Shown: piece by piece, positions 7,026-15,316 of the stretch
How the letters are laid out: every line of letters starts with the position of its first letter
Numbering within the stretch: the first letter of the stretch is position 1
IMG/VR virus record: IMGVR_UViG_3300028392_000098
Coordinates: 1-48,539 of that record
Strand: one strand, 5' to 3'
Length of the DNA: 48,539 bases
DNA from: a virus
Notes under the pieces: generated by a model
The model's input: the letters and a program-made list of their open reading frames with translations, nothing else
What the model was told of the DNA's origin: nothing
Database searches by the model: none
Position numbers and translations under genes: made by a program

Positions 7026-7078
7026 GGGTGAACCCAGTTCGCGGCACAACAATTAGGGATGAACCCAGTTCACCCCTA
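7023..7078 (+). repeat. Duplicated palindrome spanning the terL stop
   Basis: Two direct copies, TAGGGGTGAACCCAGTTC (7023-7040) and TAGGGATGAACCCAGTTC (7054-7071), differ at one base. The second extends into GTTCACCCCTA (7068-7078), forming a compact hairpin with 7054-7064 (10 of 11 pairs, loop CCA). The same right arm pairs perfectly (11 of 11) with the first arm at 7023-7033. Two mutually exclusive stems are therefore possible. No T-run follows, so it is not a typical terminator; an operator, packaging site or RNA switch are options. Confidence 0.75.
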
Positions 7079-7133
7079 GACTTGACATAGTTGCAAAGGC
7101 ATAATCGATGCATCCCACAATGAAGGAATAGCC

Positions 7134-10100
7134 GTGGCTGACAACCAATCCGTTCCCATGCCCCCACACATCAAAGCAGAGCTAGCAAGGCTACGTGCTC
7201 TTATGGTGCCTGATGCTGAAGCCTACCGCCGACGTGAGATCGGATCTAAGCGTATGGAGGAGGAGGCTAAGAAGATACAGCCTCTGCGCCCATTGAGTGC
7301 GGCAGATACTGGCGACCAGTATCCATTGGCGGCAGAGGGCGGATCGATCAGGCGCTTTGATGTAGGTGGCTCCAACAGCATCAGCTTGGATGACTTAAAT
7401 GAGGCGCTTAGAGATCGAGCACCTACTATTCCTGAGCAGTTCAACAGATACATAGCGCCGCATATCCAACGAGGCTTAGACGCCATGTTGCCGTTCCGCC
7501 AGTTGGCGCAGAAGACATTCGAGCGAAACGTGTACAACCCTTTGAATGAGTCTGTAATCAATAACATAAGCTCGGCGATTAAAACATCAGGTACAAATGC
7601 AAACGATGTCAACGATGCCAAAATTCACATAGCTAATGCGGCCAGAAAAGCGATTGGCATGGAGCCACGGCCTGTTGAGTTTGATGCGCAGAAAGCACTG
7701 GGCAATATTAACGAAGGTGAGTTTGACAGGCAGTACGTTGACATGGACAAACGCCACGCACAACGTCTTGAAGAGTTAAAGAAACTAATAGCACAGCGCA
7801 AAGCCAACGGCGGTCAAGTAGACATGGACAGGATGCGCCTTGAGCTGATGAACAGGAAGTCCAAAGGCGGTGTAGCTCACCTTGCTATCGGAGGCCAAGG
7901 CCCACGCAATTGGGTGAGCGGATCCGTTGAGCAAGTCTTGCATCCATTGAAGCAAAGAACAGCGGTGGGAAGCGACCCTGCTGAGACTTTGGCAGAGATG
8001 AACCAAAAGTGGACACCAGAAGCAATCGAGCAAGTAGCACAGACACAGCCCAATGTCCGCGAGATGATTCCTCGCCAAAAGACAGAGCTAGAGCACAAGG
8101 TTCACCTGAACAAATGGATTCAGAGCAACTTAGGCAACTACATCAAAAAGCAGATGGCCACACAAAACGATCCAATCCGCAACCTAGCGGAGCAAGGCAT
8201 CGTCCACATTCCTAGCGAACAAGTTGGAATAAACAGATACAAAGCTGGCGAACATCGGACTACTCATGGTGGTGAGAGCTTTGGCAAGTCAGAAGAGGCA
8301 AAGGCTTGGGAAGATGCCGCAGACGTAGCGATTACTCCTACATCGATAGAGAAGTTACACAAGCGATTCCAAGAACCTTGGATGGAGAAGGCTGACCCAA
8401 GCACTAAGTTGTTACATGCAAGCAGTAACATGCAAGCCAGTAGTTTGGGCTTTGATCACTTGGTGGATGTATTAAAAGAAGACTTAGCCAGTGGGCGTAT
8501 TCGTCCTGAGCAGTTGAATAAGGTCAGCATTGAGCAGGCTGTACGTCGTGCACATGAGTACGATCAAGAGAAGAAGAAGGCTATGGCTGAGACGGCTCTC
8601 AAGGCTACCGAAGGCATGGCAGTCCACAAAGAGTATCCAGAAGGTTACAAGTGGATTGAGTTGGCCAAGCCAAAGATTGATGTCAACAAACCATTGCCAG
8701 AAGGATTTAGATGGGTTGAGCCAAAAAGTGGTTATGAGCGCTTAGAAGGCCCAAGCATTCTTGATCCTCAAAGAACCCGTAGATACCTTGGTGAAACAAA
8801 AGAAGAAGCCCTCAAGGTGGCGCATGAAAAATCAACGATTGGTGCTGAAGATGAAAAAGCTCTTGAGGAAGCCCTCAAGTACGAAGGCAACACCATGGGT
8901 CATTGCGTTGGTGGATATTGCCCTGACGTGCTGGAAGGCCGTACACGCATCTTCAGCTTGCGTGATGCCAATAATGAACCACACGTAACGATTGAGGTTA
9001 GACCTAACCAAGCGCGAAGCAAGTACGAAACTGATTGGTTCACAAGTCAACCTGAAGAATTGCAAGATGCAATTACAAAGCAAGCGCTTGCTGAGCACGA
9101 GGCGACAAAACAAAAGCGTACCCCAGAAGAGGATAGATTTACTTGGGGGCAGGCACTAAGCAACGCCATCAAGTCCCATATGGGTGAGGTGCCACAACAG
9201 ATTGTTCAGATCAAAGGCAAGGGCAATAAGAAGCCCAAGAAGGATTACATTCCATTTGTTCAAGACTTTGTAAAGAGTGGTAATTGGTCTGACGTTGGTG
9301 ACATACATAACGCTGAATTGCACAAGTGGGGCAAAAGATATTTGAACAAAGAAGATATAGAAGCTTTAACACCTGAAGAAGAAAGCGCATTCGCTAGTAG
9401 GAATCTAAACAAAGCGAATGGCGGGATAATACGTAAAGCCGAAGGAGGCGCTGTGAACCCATTTGACTATGAGAACCCTGAGCATGTAAGTACAGTTGCT
9501 GGGCATGTATCCAAGCACAAAGACTTTAAAGATCTGCCTGAAGCCCATACACGCTTAGGCGAAGTGCTTTCCTCTGGTAGCTACAAGCACATGGAAGACC
9601 CACGCGTACAGATGGGGCTACGTAAGGCTGGCCACAACTCTTACTACACACAAGAGAAGACTGGCAAGAAGCTCAACAAGATGGTGATCAACAAAGCCGT
9701 CGGCGGTGCTGTGCCATCAATGAATCAAATGCGTGCAGAGCTAATAGGCAAGAAGCCTGTAAGCCTGTCTGACTTATCTACCATCGGTGCTAACGAAGCG
9801 CCTAGCATGAACGTCAAGGCTTATGTCCCACCATCTGGCGGTGAACTACCTGTAGGTGGTGTGAGCATGGGTGACCAGCCATTGCCTATCGGCGGCATTG
9901 ATATGAGCCAACAACAAGGCGGCCAACAGTTAATGCCTGCTGGCATGGCTCCACCACAAGGAGCGCCACAAGGCCAGCCCCCACAAGCTGGTGGTATGCC
10001 CTCCCCTTTGGGCGCAGGAGCACCATCTCCACAGCCACCAAGCAACATCTTGCAGATGACTAAGCAAGGGCAAGCATTGAACGCTATGAGCCCACCACAG

Positions 10101-11915
10101 GCGCCTCCACGCATGGCTGTGGGCGGATCTGTACCTGCACCATACAAGATTGGTGGAAGTGACAACATGGCTCCAGTAGACAATGGATGGAAGCCAGACA
10201 ACGGTGTTACTACATTTAATATCGATAACGTACAGCAAATTGCTAAGGGTGGTTCTATTGAGAAGATGAAGCAAGAGATGAAGTCCAAGGGCACGCCATG
10301 TATGACGCATGACCATGGATATGCTGATGGAGGGCGTGCAGGAAAAAAGTCTTCTAAGGAACCAAAGAGCACGGTTAAGGCGTACAAATTGTTCCGCGTA
10401 CACAAGAAGCATCCCGGCAAGTTGTTCCCTCTTTTTGTCAACGCCAACGATCCCGTAGAGATGAACAAATGGGTGGACGCTCAAGAGGGTGAGATGGCTG
10501 GTAGCAAGGTGAAGAGCAAGATTGGCCCGCTGGCGTATCGACCCGGTTGGCACGCTGGTGATCTACCCGTCGCTACCCACATCGGTGAGAAGTCTGACCC
10601 TGAACTAACAGCACCAGACGTCCGTCCCCACAACCACGTATGGGCTGAGGTCGAGATGCCTAACGATGTCGATTGGCAAACAGAAGCCAATGAGCGTGGC
10701 ATGAACCCCAAGGGCAAGCTGATCGCACGCGAAGCACACATCACTGACCAGATCCCCAAGGGCGGTCACTACAGATACAAGACCAATTCCAACATGACAG
10801 GCAACTGGCTGATTGGTGGAGCGATGAAGGTCAACCGTATATTGCATGACAAGGAAGTCAAAGCAATCAACAAGGCGGCAAAGGCAAAAGATCTGCCACG
10901 TATGCAGAAACAAAACTTGGCTGACTATGGATTTAAAGAAGGCGGATCGGCAAGCCCTACGCAGAAGAGCCCAGACAAGTTCAGACCTAAAGTCACAAAG
11001 GCATCGGAGGCGTTGGGTAAGCATGAGGGAAAGCATTTGAAGGTTACACAGTCTGATCGCACAAAGGTGGGTGGCGGGTTCCTCGGAGGCCCGGGGTTTT
11101 CTGGTCTGCAACACCTTTACCCTTCACACAAAGACGTCGCGTGGGGCGTGAACTCATCAGGCGCCGCCTCCAAGATCGCTAACGCCAATGCCGCTCACCC
11201 AGAGGGTGATGTGTTGTGGTCTACATTGCTCGGCGCTCCTAACCAACACACATCAAACCAAATGGTGTTTGATATGCTGATGAAGCAGTTCAAGAGTGGT
11301 ATTAAGTCTGGCAAGATGACGCCTGAATTGCGTGATCGCATCAATGCTCAATTGGCCATGGCGGCAGACAGCGAAGGCAAGCCAATCTTTTCTAACGCAG
11401 ACATTGCAAGCAAGAACTTCTTTAAAAACCTCAATACTTTCGATCAACGTCGCGTTATGGCTGACTTAATGGGCGGTAAAGCTGTGGGTGGTAAGAAGGG
11501 GCAAATCTTGAACTACGACAAGACAGTGGCCGACACAACAGAGCCTGAGTTGCTTGGTGCACCTACACACGCAATTGGCCCTCGCCTATTTCAGTTGAGT
11601 GGACAGCGTTCTGTACAACCAGATCTAAACCCAGCATTCCCTCACATGTTGCATGGAGAAGACTTAGGTCAGATGTTCCATCCAGTTCCACGTCAGATCA
11701 TGTTGCCTGAGTTTCATGGCAAGATCAAACAAGCAAAAGGACGTGATGTTGGCTTTATGGACTTAACACGCAATACACCGTCACAGCATTTGTCTGAAGA
11801 ATTTCTCACACACTTGCAAAGACATGGATATAAAAAAGGCGGCAAAGTGAACCTATCCACAAATATGGATACCATTAACTTAGAATTAAGCCGCAGAACA
11901 AAGAAAGCTAAATGA
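7134..11915 (+). CDS. Large polyvalent protein with PcfJ-like module (1593 aa)
   Basis: A modular giant between terL and portal. About residues 480-720 form a PcfJ-like module (MGHCVGGY at 588-595, then GRTRIFSLRD and HVTIEV). About 775-855 is a helical module starting NPFDYENPEHV. Residues 900-1000 are a Pro/Gly/Gln-rich linker. About 1080-1260 is a conserved-type module (YKLFRVHKKHPGK, AYRPGWHAGDLP, VWAEVEMPNDVDW, MTGNWLIGG). About 1280-1560 is another (GGGFLGGPGF, LLGAPNQHTSNQ). Modules are separated by more than a dozen xGGx motifs such as KAEGGAV, MAVGGSV and YKKGGKV. Such proteins are thought to be carried in virions and delivered to the host. Start GTG 7134 follows GAAGGA. Individual activities unknown. 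Confidence 0.85.
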   Translation: MADNQSVPMPPHIKAELARLRALMVPDAEAYRRREIGSKRMEEEAKKIQPLRPLSAADTGDQYPLAAEGGSIRRFDVGGSNSISLDDLNEALRDRAPTIPEQFNRYIAPHIQRGLDAMLPFRQLAQKTFERNVYNPLNESVINNISSAIKTSGTNANDVNDAKIHIANAARKAIGMEPRPVEFDAQKALGNINEGEFDRQYVDMDKRHAQRLEELKKLIAQRKANGGQVDMDRMRLELMNRKSKGGVAHLAIGGQGPRNWVSGSVEQVLHPLKQRTAVGSDPAETLAEMNQKWTPEAIEQVAQTQPNVREMIPRQKTELEHKVHLNKWIQSNLGNYIKKQMATQNDPIRNLAEQGIVHIPSEQVGINRYKAGEHRTTHGGESFGKSEEAKAWEDAADVAITPTSIEKLHKRFQEPWMEKADPSTKLLHASSNMQASSLGFDHLVDVLKEDLASGRIRPEQLNKVSIEQAVRRAHEYDQEKKKAMAETALKATEGMAVHKEYPEGYKWIELAKPKIDVNKPLPEGFRWVEPKSGYERLEGPSILDPQRTRRYLGETKEEALKVAHEKSTIGAEDEKALEEALKYEGNTMGHCVGGYCPDVLEGRTRIFSLRDANNEPHVTIEVRPNQARSKYETDWFTSQPEELQDAITKQALAEHEATKQKRTPEEDRFTWGQALSNAIKSHMGEVPQQIVQIKGKGNKKPKKDYIPFVQDFVKSGNWSDVGDIHNAELHKWGKRYLNKEDIEALTPEEESAFASRNLNKANGGIIRKAEGGAVNPFDYENPEHVSTVAGHVSKHKDFKDLPEAHTRLGEVLSSGSYKHMEDPRVQMGLRKAGHNSYYTQEKTGKKLNKMVINKAVGGAVPSMNQMRAELIGKKPVSLSDLSTIGANEAPSMNVKAYVPPSGGELPVGGVSMGDQPLPIGGIDMSQQQGGQQLMPAGMAPPQGAPQGQPPQAGGMPSPLGAGAPSPQPPSNILQMTKQGQALNAMSPPQAPPRMAVGGSVPAPYKIGGSDNMAPVDNGWKPDNGVTTFNIDNVQQIAKGGSIEKMKQEMKSKGTPCMTHDHGYADGGRAGKKSSKEPKSTVKAYKLFRVHKKHPGKLFPLFVNANDPVEMNKWVDAQEGEMAGSKVKSKIGPLAYRPGWHAGDLPVATHIGEKSDPELTAPDVRPHNHVWAEVEMPNDVDWQTEANERGMNPKGKLIAREAHITDQIPKGGHYRYKTNSNMTGNWLIGGAMKVNRILHDKEVKAINKAAKAKDLPRMQKQNLADYGFKEGGSASPTQKSPDKFRPKVTKASEALGKHEGKHLKVTQSDRTKVGGGFLGGPGFSGLQHLYPSHKDVAWGVNSSGAASKIANANAAHPEGDVLWSTLLGAPNQHTSNQMVFDMLMKQFKSGIKSGKMTPELRDRINAQLAMAADSEGKPIFSNADIASKNFFKNLNTFDQRRVMADLMGGKAVGGKKGQILNYDKTVADTTEPELLGAPTHAIGPRLFQLSGQRSVQPDLNPAFPHMLHGEDLGQMFHPVPRQIMLPEFHGKIKQAKGRDVGFMDLTRNTPSQHLSEEFLTHLQRHGYKKGGKVNLSTNMDTINLELSRRTKKAK

Positions 11916-14449
11916 TGGATGAACTAGACCCACAGATCACAGAGAACGAAGACGGCAGTGCCGCAGTAGATCTACCTGAGATTGAAACGGAAGAACAGCC
12001 TGACGGTAGCGCCATAGTTACTATGGAGGAGGATGGCCCAGAGGCCAATCCAGACTTCTACGCCAACATGGCTGAAGACTACGACGACTTCAAGTTGATG
12101 ACGTTGGCTAGTCGGTACGTTGATTTGCTGAAGAAGGACAAAGATGCGCGTGAGCAAAGAGACAAGCAGTATGAAGAGGGTATTCGGCGCACTGGTATGG
12201 GGAATGACGCGCCCGGCGGTGCCACCTTCATGGGCGCTAGCAAAGTGGTACACCCTTCTATGGCTGAAGGATGTGTGGACTTCGCGGCACGCGCTATTAA
12301 AGAGATGTTTCCGCCTGACGGCCCCGTCCGAACCAAAATCCTAGGCAAGATGGATGAGATCAAGTCCGAGCGCGCAGAGCGTAAGCGTGACTATCTCAAC
12401 TGGCAAATCACCGAACAGATCGAAGAATTCCGTGACGAACAAGAACAATTACTTACACAATTACCGCTAGGTGGCTCACAGTACTTTAAGTTATGGTTTG
12501 ATGAGCAGAAAAAGCGCCCATGCGTAGAGTTTTTGCCTATCGATCGTGTGATTCTGCCCTTCGCGGCCAGTAACTTTTACACCGCAGAACGTGCGGCGGA
12601 AGTGCATGAGATTACGCACTGGGAATTCAATCGACGTATAGCTAGTGGCATGTATCGTGATATCGATATGGTGCAAGCCACCATGTCACCTGAGCTTACA
12701 AGACCACAGAAAGCCAACGACAAGATTGAAGGCAAGAAGTGGGAAGACAACGAAGATGGACTGCGCAAGGTCTATCACGTCTACACCTTCTTGGAGTTGG
12801 ACGACGACAAGTACACCAAGGGTGAGATGGCGCCTTACATCTTGATGATCGATGAACTTGATAACGAAGTCATTGGTTTGTACCGTAACTGGGAAGAGCA
12901 AGACGAAACCATGACCAAGTTAGATTGGATTGTGGAGTTCAAGTTTATTCCTTGGAGGGGCGCATATGCGATTGGGTTACCTCATCTTATCGGTGGCTTG
13001 TCTGCCGCTCTTACTGGTTCTTTGCGTGCCCTTTTGGATAGTGCTCACATTAACAACGCCGCGACGATGCTCAAGCTCAAGGGAGCGAAGATGTCGGGGC
13101 AGAGTCAGTCGGTGGATGTGACGCAGATTGTGGAGATAGAGGGCGCGCCGGGCGTCACAGACATCCGCCAGATCGCTATGCCTATGCCCTTTAACCCACC
13201 CAGCGCGGTTCTATTCCAGCTCCTAGGCTGGCTTGACAACGCGGCCAAGGGGGTAGTGACCACCAGTGAAGAAAAGATCGCTGACGTCAACGCTAACGCG
13301 CCTGTAGGCACCACACAGGCTTTGATTGAGCAAGGCGCCGCGGTGTTTAGTGCTATTCATGCACGATTACACGAAAGCCAAGCACGCGTATTGAAAATCT
13401 TATGCCGCCTAAACCGTTGGCACTTTGATGAGATGCGCAAGTCTGACGTGGTGGCAGATCTAGAGATCAACCGCCAAGACTTCTCAAAGAACACAGACGT
13501 GGTGCCAGTCTCTGACCCACACATCTTCTCTGAGACTCAGCGTATGGCTCAGATGCAGGCTGTGATTCAGTTGGCTGAGAAGCATCCTGACCAGTTCAAC
13601 ATGAGCGCTGTGTTGTCTCGTTCACTCAAGCAGATGAAGGTGCCTAACATCAATGAGTTGATGAAGGATGTGCCTGCGCCTGAACAGCGGACTTCTGCTG
13701 ACGAAAACGCGGCTATGCTGATTGGACAGCCAGCCTACGCGTACATGCAACAGGATCACATCGCTCACATACAGGATCACTTGCAGTTTGGCTTAAACCC
13801 ATTCTTGGGACAGTCGCCATTTGCGGATCCACAGTACCTAAACCACTTGATCGAGCATTTGAAGCAACACATGACTTTGTGGTACTTGAACCGCTCTAAC
13901 GGCTATGTGGCTCAAGCTAATAAGGGCAAGCCTGTGGATAACTACGATGATCCAAAGATGACCGCGGTAATCGACCAGTTGTACACAACGGTTGGCGCCC
14001 ACATCACGTTGGATGTTAAAGAAGTGTTCCAGCAGTTCATACCTGCCTTCCAGCAGTTGATACAGCAAGCACAACAGCGCGCACAGTCTGCCAAGCAGAA
14101 CCTGCCACCAGATGCACAGGTCGTTCACGACACAAGCATGGCAGAGACGCAACGCAAGACACAGGCAGATCAACAGCGTGCTCAAGAAGCACAATTGAAA
14201 ATATCTGCTCAATCTGCTGAGCACGACAAAGAGATAGCCGCCAAAATTGCAATAGAAAACGCTAAGATCACTGGTCAAGTGATTCAACAAAACACAGCCC
14301 AGCAAAACGCCTTGCAGATGCATGGCGCAGAGCAAGCTAACGACATGCAGAAGCACGCACTGGAGCAGGAAACAGCCATGCAACAAGCGGCTATGCAACA
14401 ACCGACGGAAACGTCACAACCTCAAGGAGCCGAAAATGGCAATATCTGA
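11912..14449 (+). CDS. Portal protein (845 aa)
   Basis: The dodecameric vertex channel for DNA entry and exit. Long P22-like podovirus portal layout: acidic N-terminus, TGMGNDAPGGATFMGASKVVHPSMAEGCVDFAARAIKEMFPPDGPV, a central wing and stem region, and a Gln/Ala-rich helical C-terminal barrel (about residues 700-845, QQAQQRAQSAKQ...). At 845 residues it is longer than P22 portal. The N-terminus holds DGSAAVDLPE (about residues 14-23) and a second DGSAIVTMEE; the first is also in the scaffold candidate. ATG 11912 overlaps the upstream stop by ATGA; ATG 11915 is an alternative. Confidence 0.9.
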   Translation: MMDELDPQITENEDGSAAVDLPEIETEEQPDGSAIVTMEEDGPEANPDFYANMAEDYDDFKLMTLASRYVDLLKKDKDAREQRDKQYEEGIRRTGMGNDAPGGATFMGASKVVHPSMAEGCVDFAARAIKEMFPPDGPVRTKILGKMDEIKSERAERKRDYLNWQITEQIEEFRDEQEQLLTQLPLGGSQYFKLWFDEQKKRPCVEFLPIDRVILPFAASNFYTAERAAEVHEITHWEFNRRIASGMYRDIDMVQATMSPELTRPQKANDKIEGKKWEDNEDGLRKVYHVYTFLELDDDKYTKGEMAPYILMIDELDNEVIGLYRNWEEQDETMTKLDWIVEFKFIPWRGAYAIGLPHLIGGLSAALTGSLRALLDSAHINNAATMLKLKGAKMSGQSQSVDVTQIVEIEGAPGVTDIRQIAMPMPFNPPSAVLFQLLGWLDNAAKGVVTTSEEKIADVNANAPVGTTQALIEQGAAVFSAIHARLHESQARVLKILCRLNRWHFDEMRKSDVVADLEINRQDFSKNTDVVPVSDPHIFSETQRMAQMQAVIQLAEKHPDQFNMSAVLSRSLKQMKVPNINELMKDVPAPEQRTSADENAAMLIGQPAYAYMQQDHIAHIQDHLQFGLNPFLGQSPFADPQYLNHLIEHLKQHMTLWYLNRSNGYVAQANKGKPVDNYDDPKMTAVIDQLYTTVGAHITLDVKEVFQQFIPAFQQLIQQAQQRAQSAKQNLPPDAQVVHDTSMAETQRKTQADQQRAQEAQLKISAQSAEHDKEIAAKIAIENAKITGQVIQQNTAQQNALQMHGAEQANDMQKHALEQETAMQQAAMQQPTETSQPQGAENGNI

Positions 14450-14594
14450 TGCAGAACAAAAAGGCCCAATGGTGCGTTATCACGCACGCTTGGCTCAAGG
14501 CGTAAAGCTGGACGGCACAAGCTTGGAGCCAAAGGGCGGAAGCCAAAAAGACAAGAAGCCACAAGGCGGTTTGTCGCAAGCTAAAAAGAAATGA
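14436..14594 (+). CDS. Small Lys/Gly-rich protein (52 aa)
   Basis: A 52-residue basic protein (begins MAISDAEQKGPMVRYHARLA and ends in GGLSQAKKK) overlapping the portal gene end by 14 bases. ATG 14436 lies behind AAGGAG (14424-14429). The polar, GG-containing, Lys-rich C-terminus resembles the tails of the GG-motif proteins further downstream. Unrecognised; possibly a minor virion component because of its place in the head operon. Confidence 0.65.
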   Translation: MAISDAEQKGPMVRYHARLAQGVKLDGTSLEPKGGSQKDKKPQGGLSQAKKK

Positions 14595-14770
14595 TTGACC
14601 CCGTTATTCACGTATTGAAGCTACGCCAAGGAGAGATTGCCTCATCTCTTGCTGTTGGCAACGCAATTACGTGGGAAGCGTATCAACGAATGGTTGGTGA
14701 GTATCAGGGACTGCAATTTGTGCTTGATACCATTAACCGAATGTTAGACGAAGACAGAAATCAAGAATAA
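14591..14770 (+). CDS. Small helical protein (59 aa)
   Basis: A 59-residue helical protein with sequence of the form LKLRQGEIASSLAVGNAITWEAYQRMVGEYQGLQFVLDTINRML. It begins in an ATGA overlap with the upstream gene, so translation is probably coupled. In several podovirus genomes a short helical gene of this kind sits after the portal gene; I know no function. Supported by exact packing and codon-like composition. Confidence 0.6.
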   Translation: MIDPVIHVLKLRQGEIASSLAVGNAITWEAYQRMVGEYQGLQFVLDTINRMLDEDRNQE

Positions 14771-14848
14771 GTCCCCCTAAAGGACGAGGCCGCGTTGAAA
14801 AACGCATAAATGACGCATCTGCAATTATGGTGCATTTTAGGAGTTAGT
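14771..14848 (+). promoter_or_regulatory. Structured leader of the GroES-like gene
   Basis: A 78-base leader in an otherwise tightly packed operon. It contains a hairpin GCGTT-GAAA-AACGC (14792-14805, GNRA loop), then CATAAA, then CTGCAAT (14819-14825) and a TGCA/TGCA pair (14820-14823, 14831-14834), ending in TTTTAGGAG. The CTGCAAT, short stem, TTTAGGAG order resembles the two early promoter leaders at 2346 and 2990, but without the conserved TTTTCTGTTATA block. A weak third copy or an RNA control element is possible. Confidence 0.35.
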
Positions 14849-15304
14849 ATGAGTGAGAAAGAAAAGATCCCAACGATCGAGGGAAGCGCGCAAGCGTCTG
14901 ATCCTCAAGAGCTGGAGTGGGCATTCCCGCAAGTGAATGCAGGTCAGACACCTCTTGGAGGGCGCGTAATTGTTCAGTTACGCCGCATCAAAAAGAAGGC
15001 TGGAATGATCATCATCGTCGATGAAACCAAAGAAAACGAAAAGTGGAACAACATGATCGGTAAGGTCGTGGCACTTGGGCCTTTGGCATACAAAAACCGC
15101 GACACCATGGAGTCTTGGCCAGAGGGAACTTGGGCACAAGTAGGTGATTTCGTGCGTGTACCACGCTGGGGTGGAGATCGTTGGGAGCGTAATGACCCCA
15201 ATGCAGACTCCAAAGAAGATCCAGTGCTGTTCATGACGATAAATGACCACGAAGTGATTGCAAAAATCACTGACGATCCGCTGTCTTTCAAAGCTTATGT
15301 TTAA
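14849..15304 (+). CDS. GroES-like co-chaperonin (151 aa)
   Basis: Residues 36-110 match the GroES fold: LGGRVIVQLRRIKKKAGMIIIVDETKENEKWNNMIGKVVALGPL and later VGDFVRVPRWGG. The stretch AGMIIIVD (51-58) corresponds to the GroES mobile loop, with the hydrophobic III/IIV tripeptide that binds GroEL. At 151 residues it is longer than host GroES (about 97), with an extra acidic N-terminus and a longer segment AYKNRDTMESWPEGTWAQ. Like T4 gp31, it probably caps host GroEL to fold the capsid protein; no GroEL is present here. The start ATG 14849 follows TAGGAG; an in-frame ATG at 14810 lacks a site. Confidence 0.85.
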   Translation: MSEKEKIPTIEGSAQASDPQELEWAFPQVNAGQTPLGGRVIVQLRRIKKKAGMIIIVDETKENEKWNNMIGKVVALGPLAYKNRDTMESWPEGTWAQVGDFVRVPRWGGDRWERNDPNADSKEDPVLFMTINDHEVIAKITDDPLSFKAYV

Positions 15305-15316
15305 GGGGACAAAAAA

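Noticed and set aside
7054-7078. The hairpin after terL as an intrinsic terminator
   Set aside because: The stem is good, but the following sequence (GACTTGACATAG) has no T-run.
7081-7110. TTGACA (7082-7087) followed by CATAAT (7100-7105) as a sigma-70 promoter
   Set aside because: The spacing is only 12 bases and no -10-like hexamer lies at 16-18 bases. Left as a weak possibility only.
9821-10553. Two long minus-strand frames (207 and 215 codons) opposite the polyvalent protein linker
   Set aside because: They mirror a Pro/Gly/Gln-rich linker on the plus strand, have low-complexity Cys/Trp/Pro composition and no ribosome sites; they are shadows.
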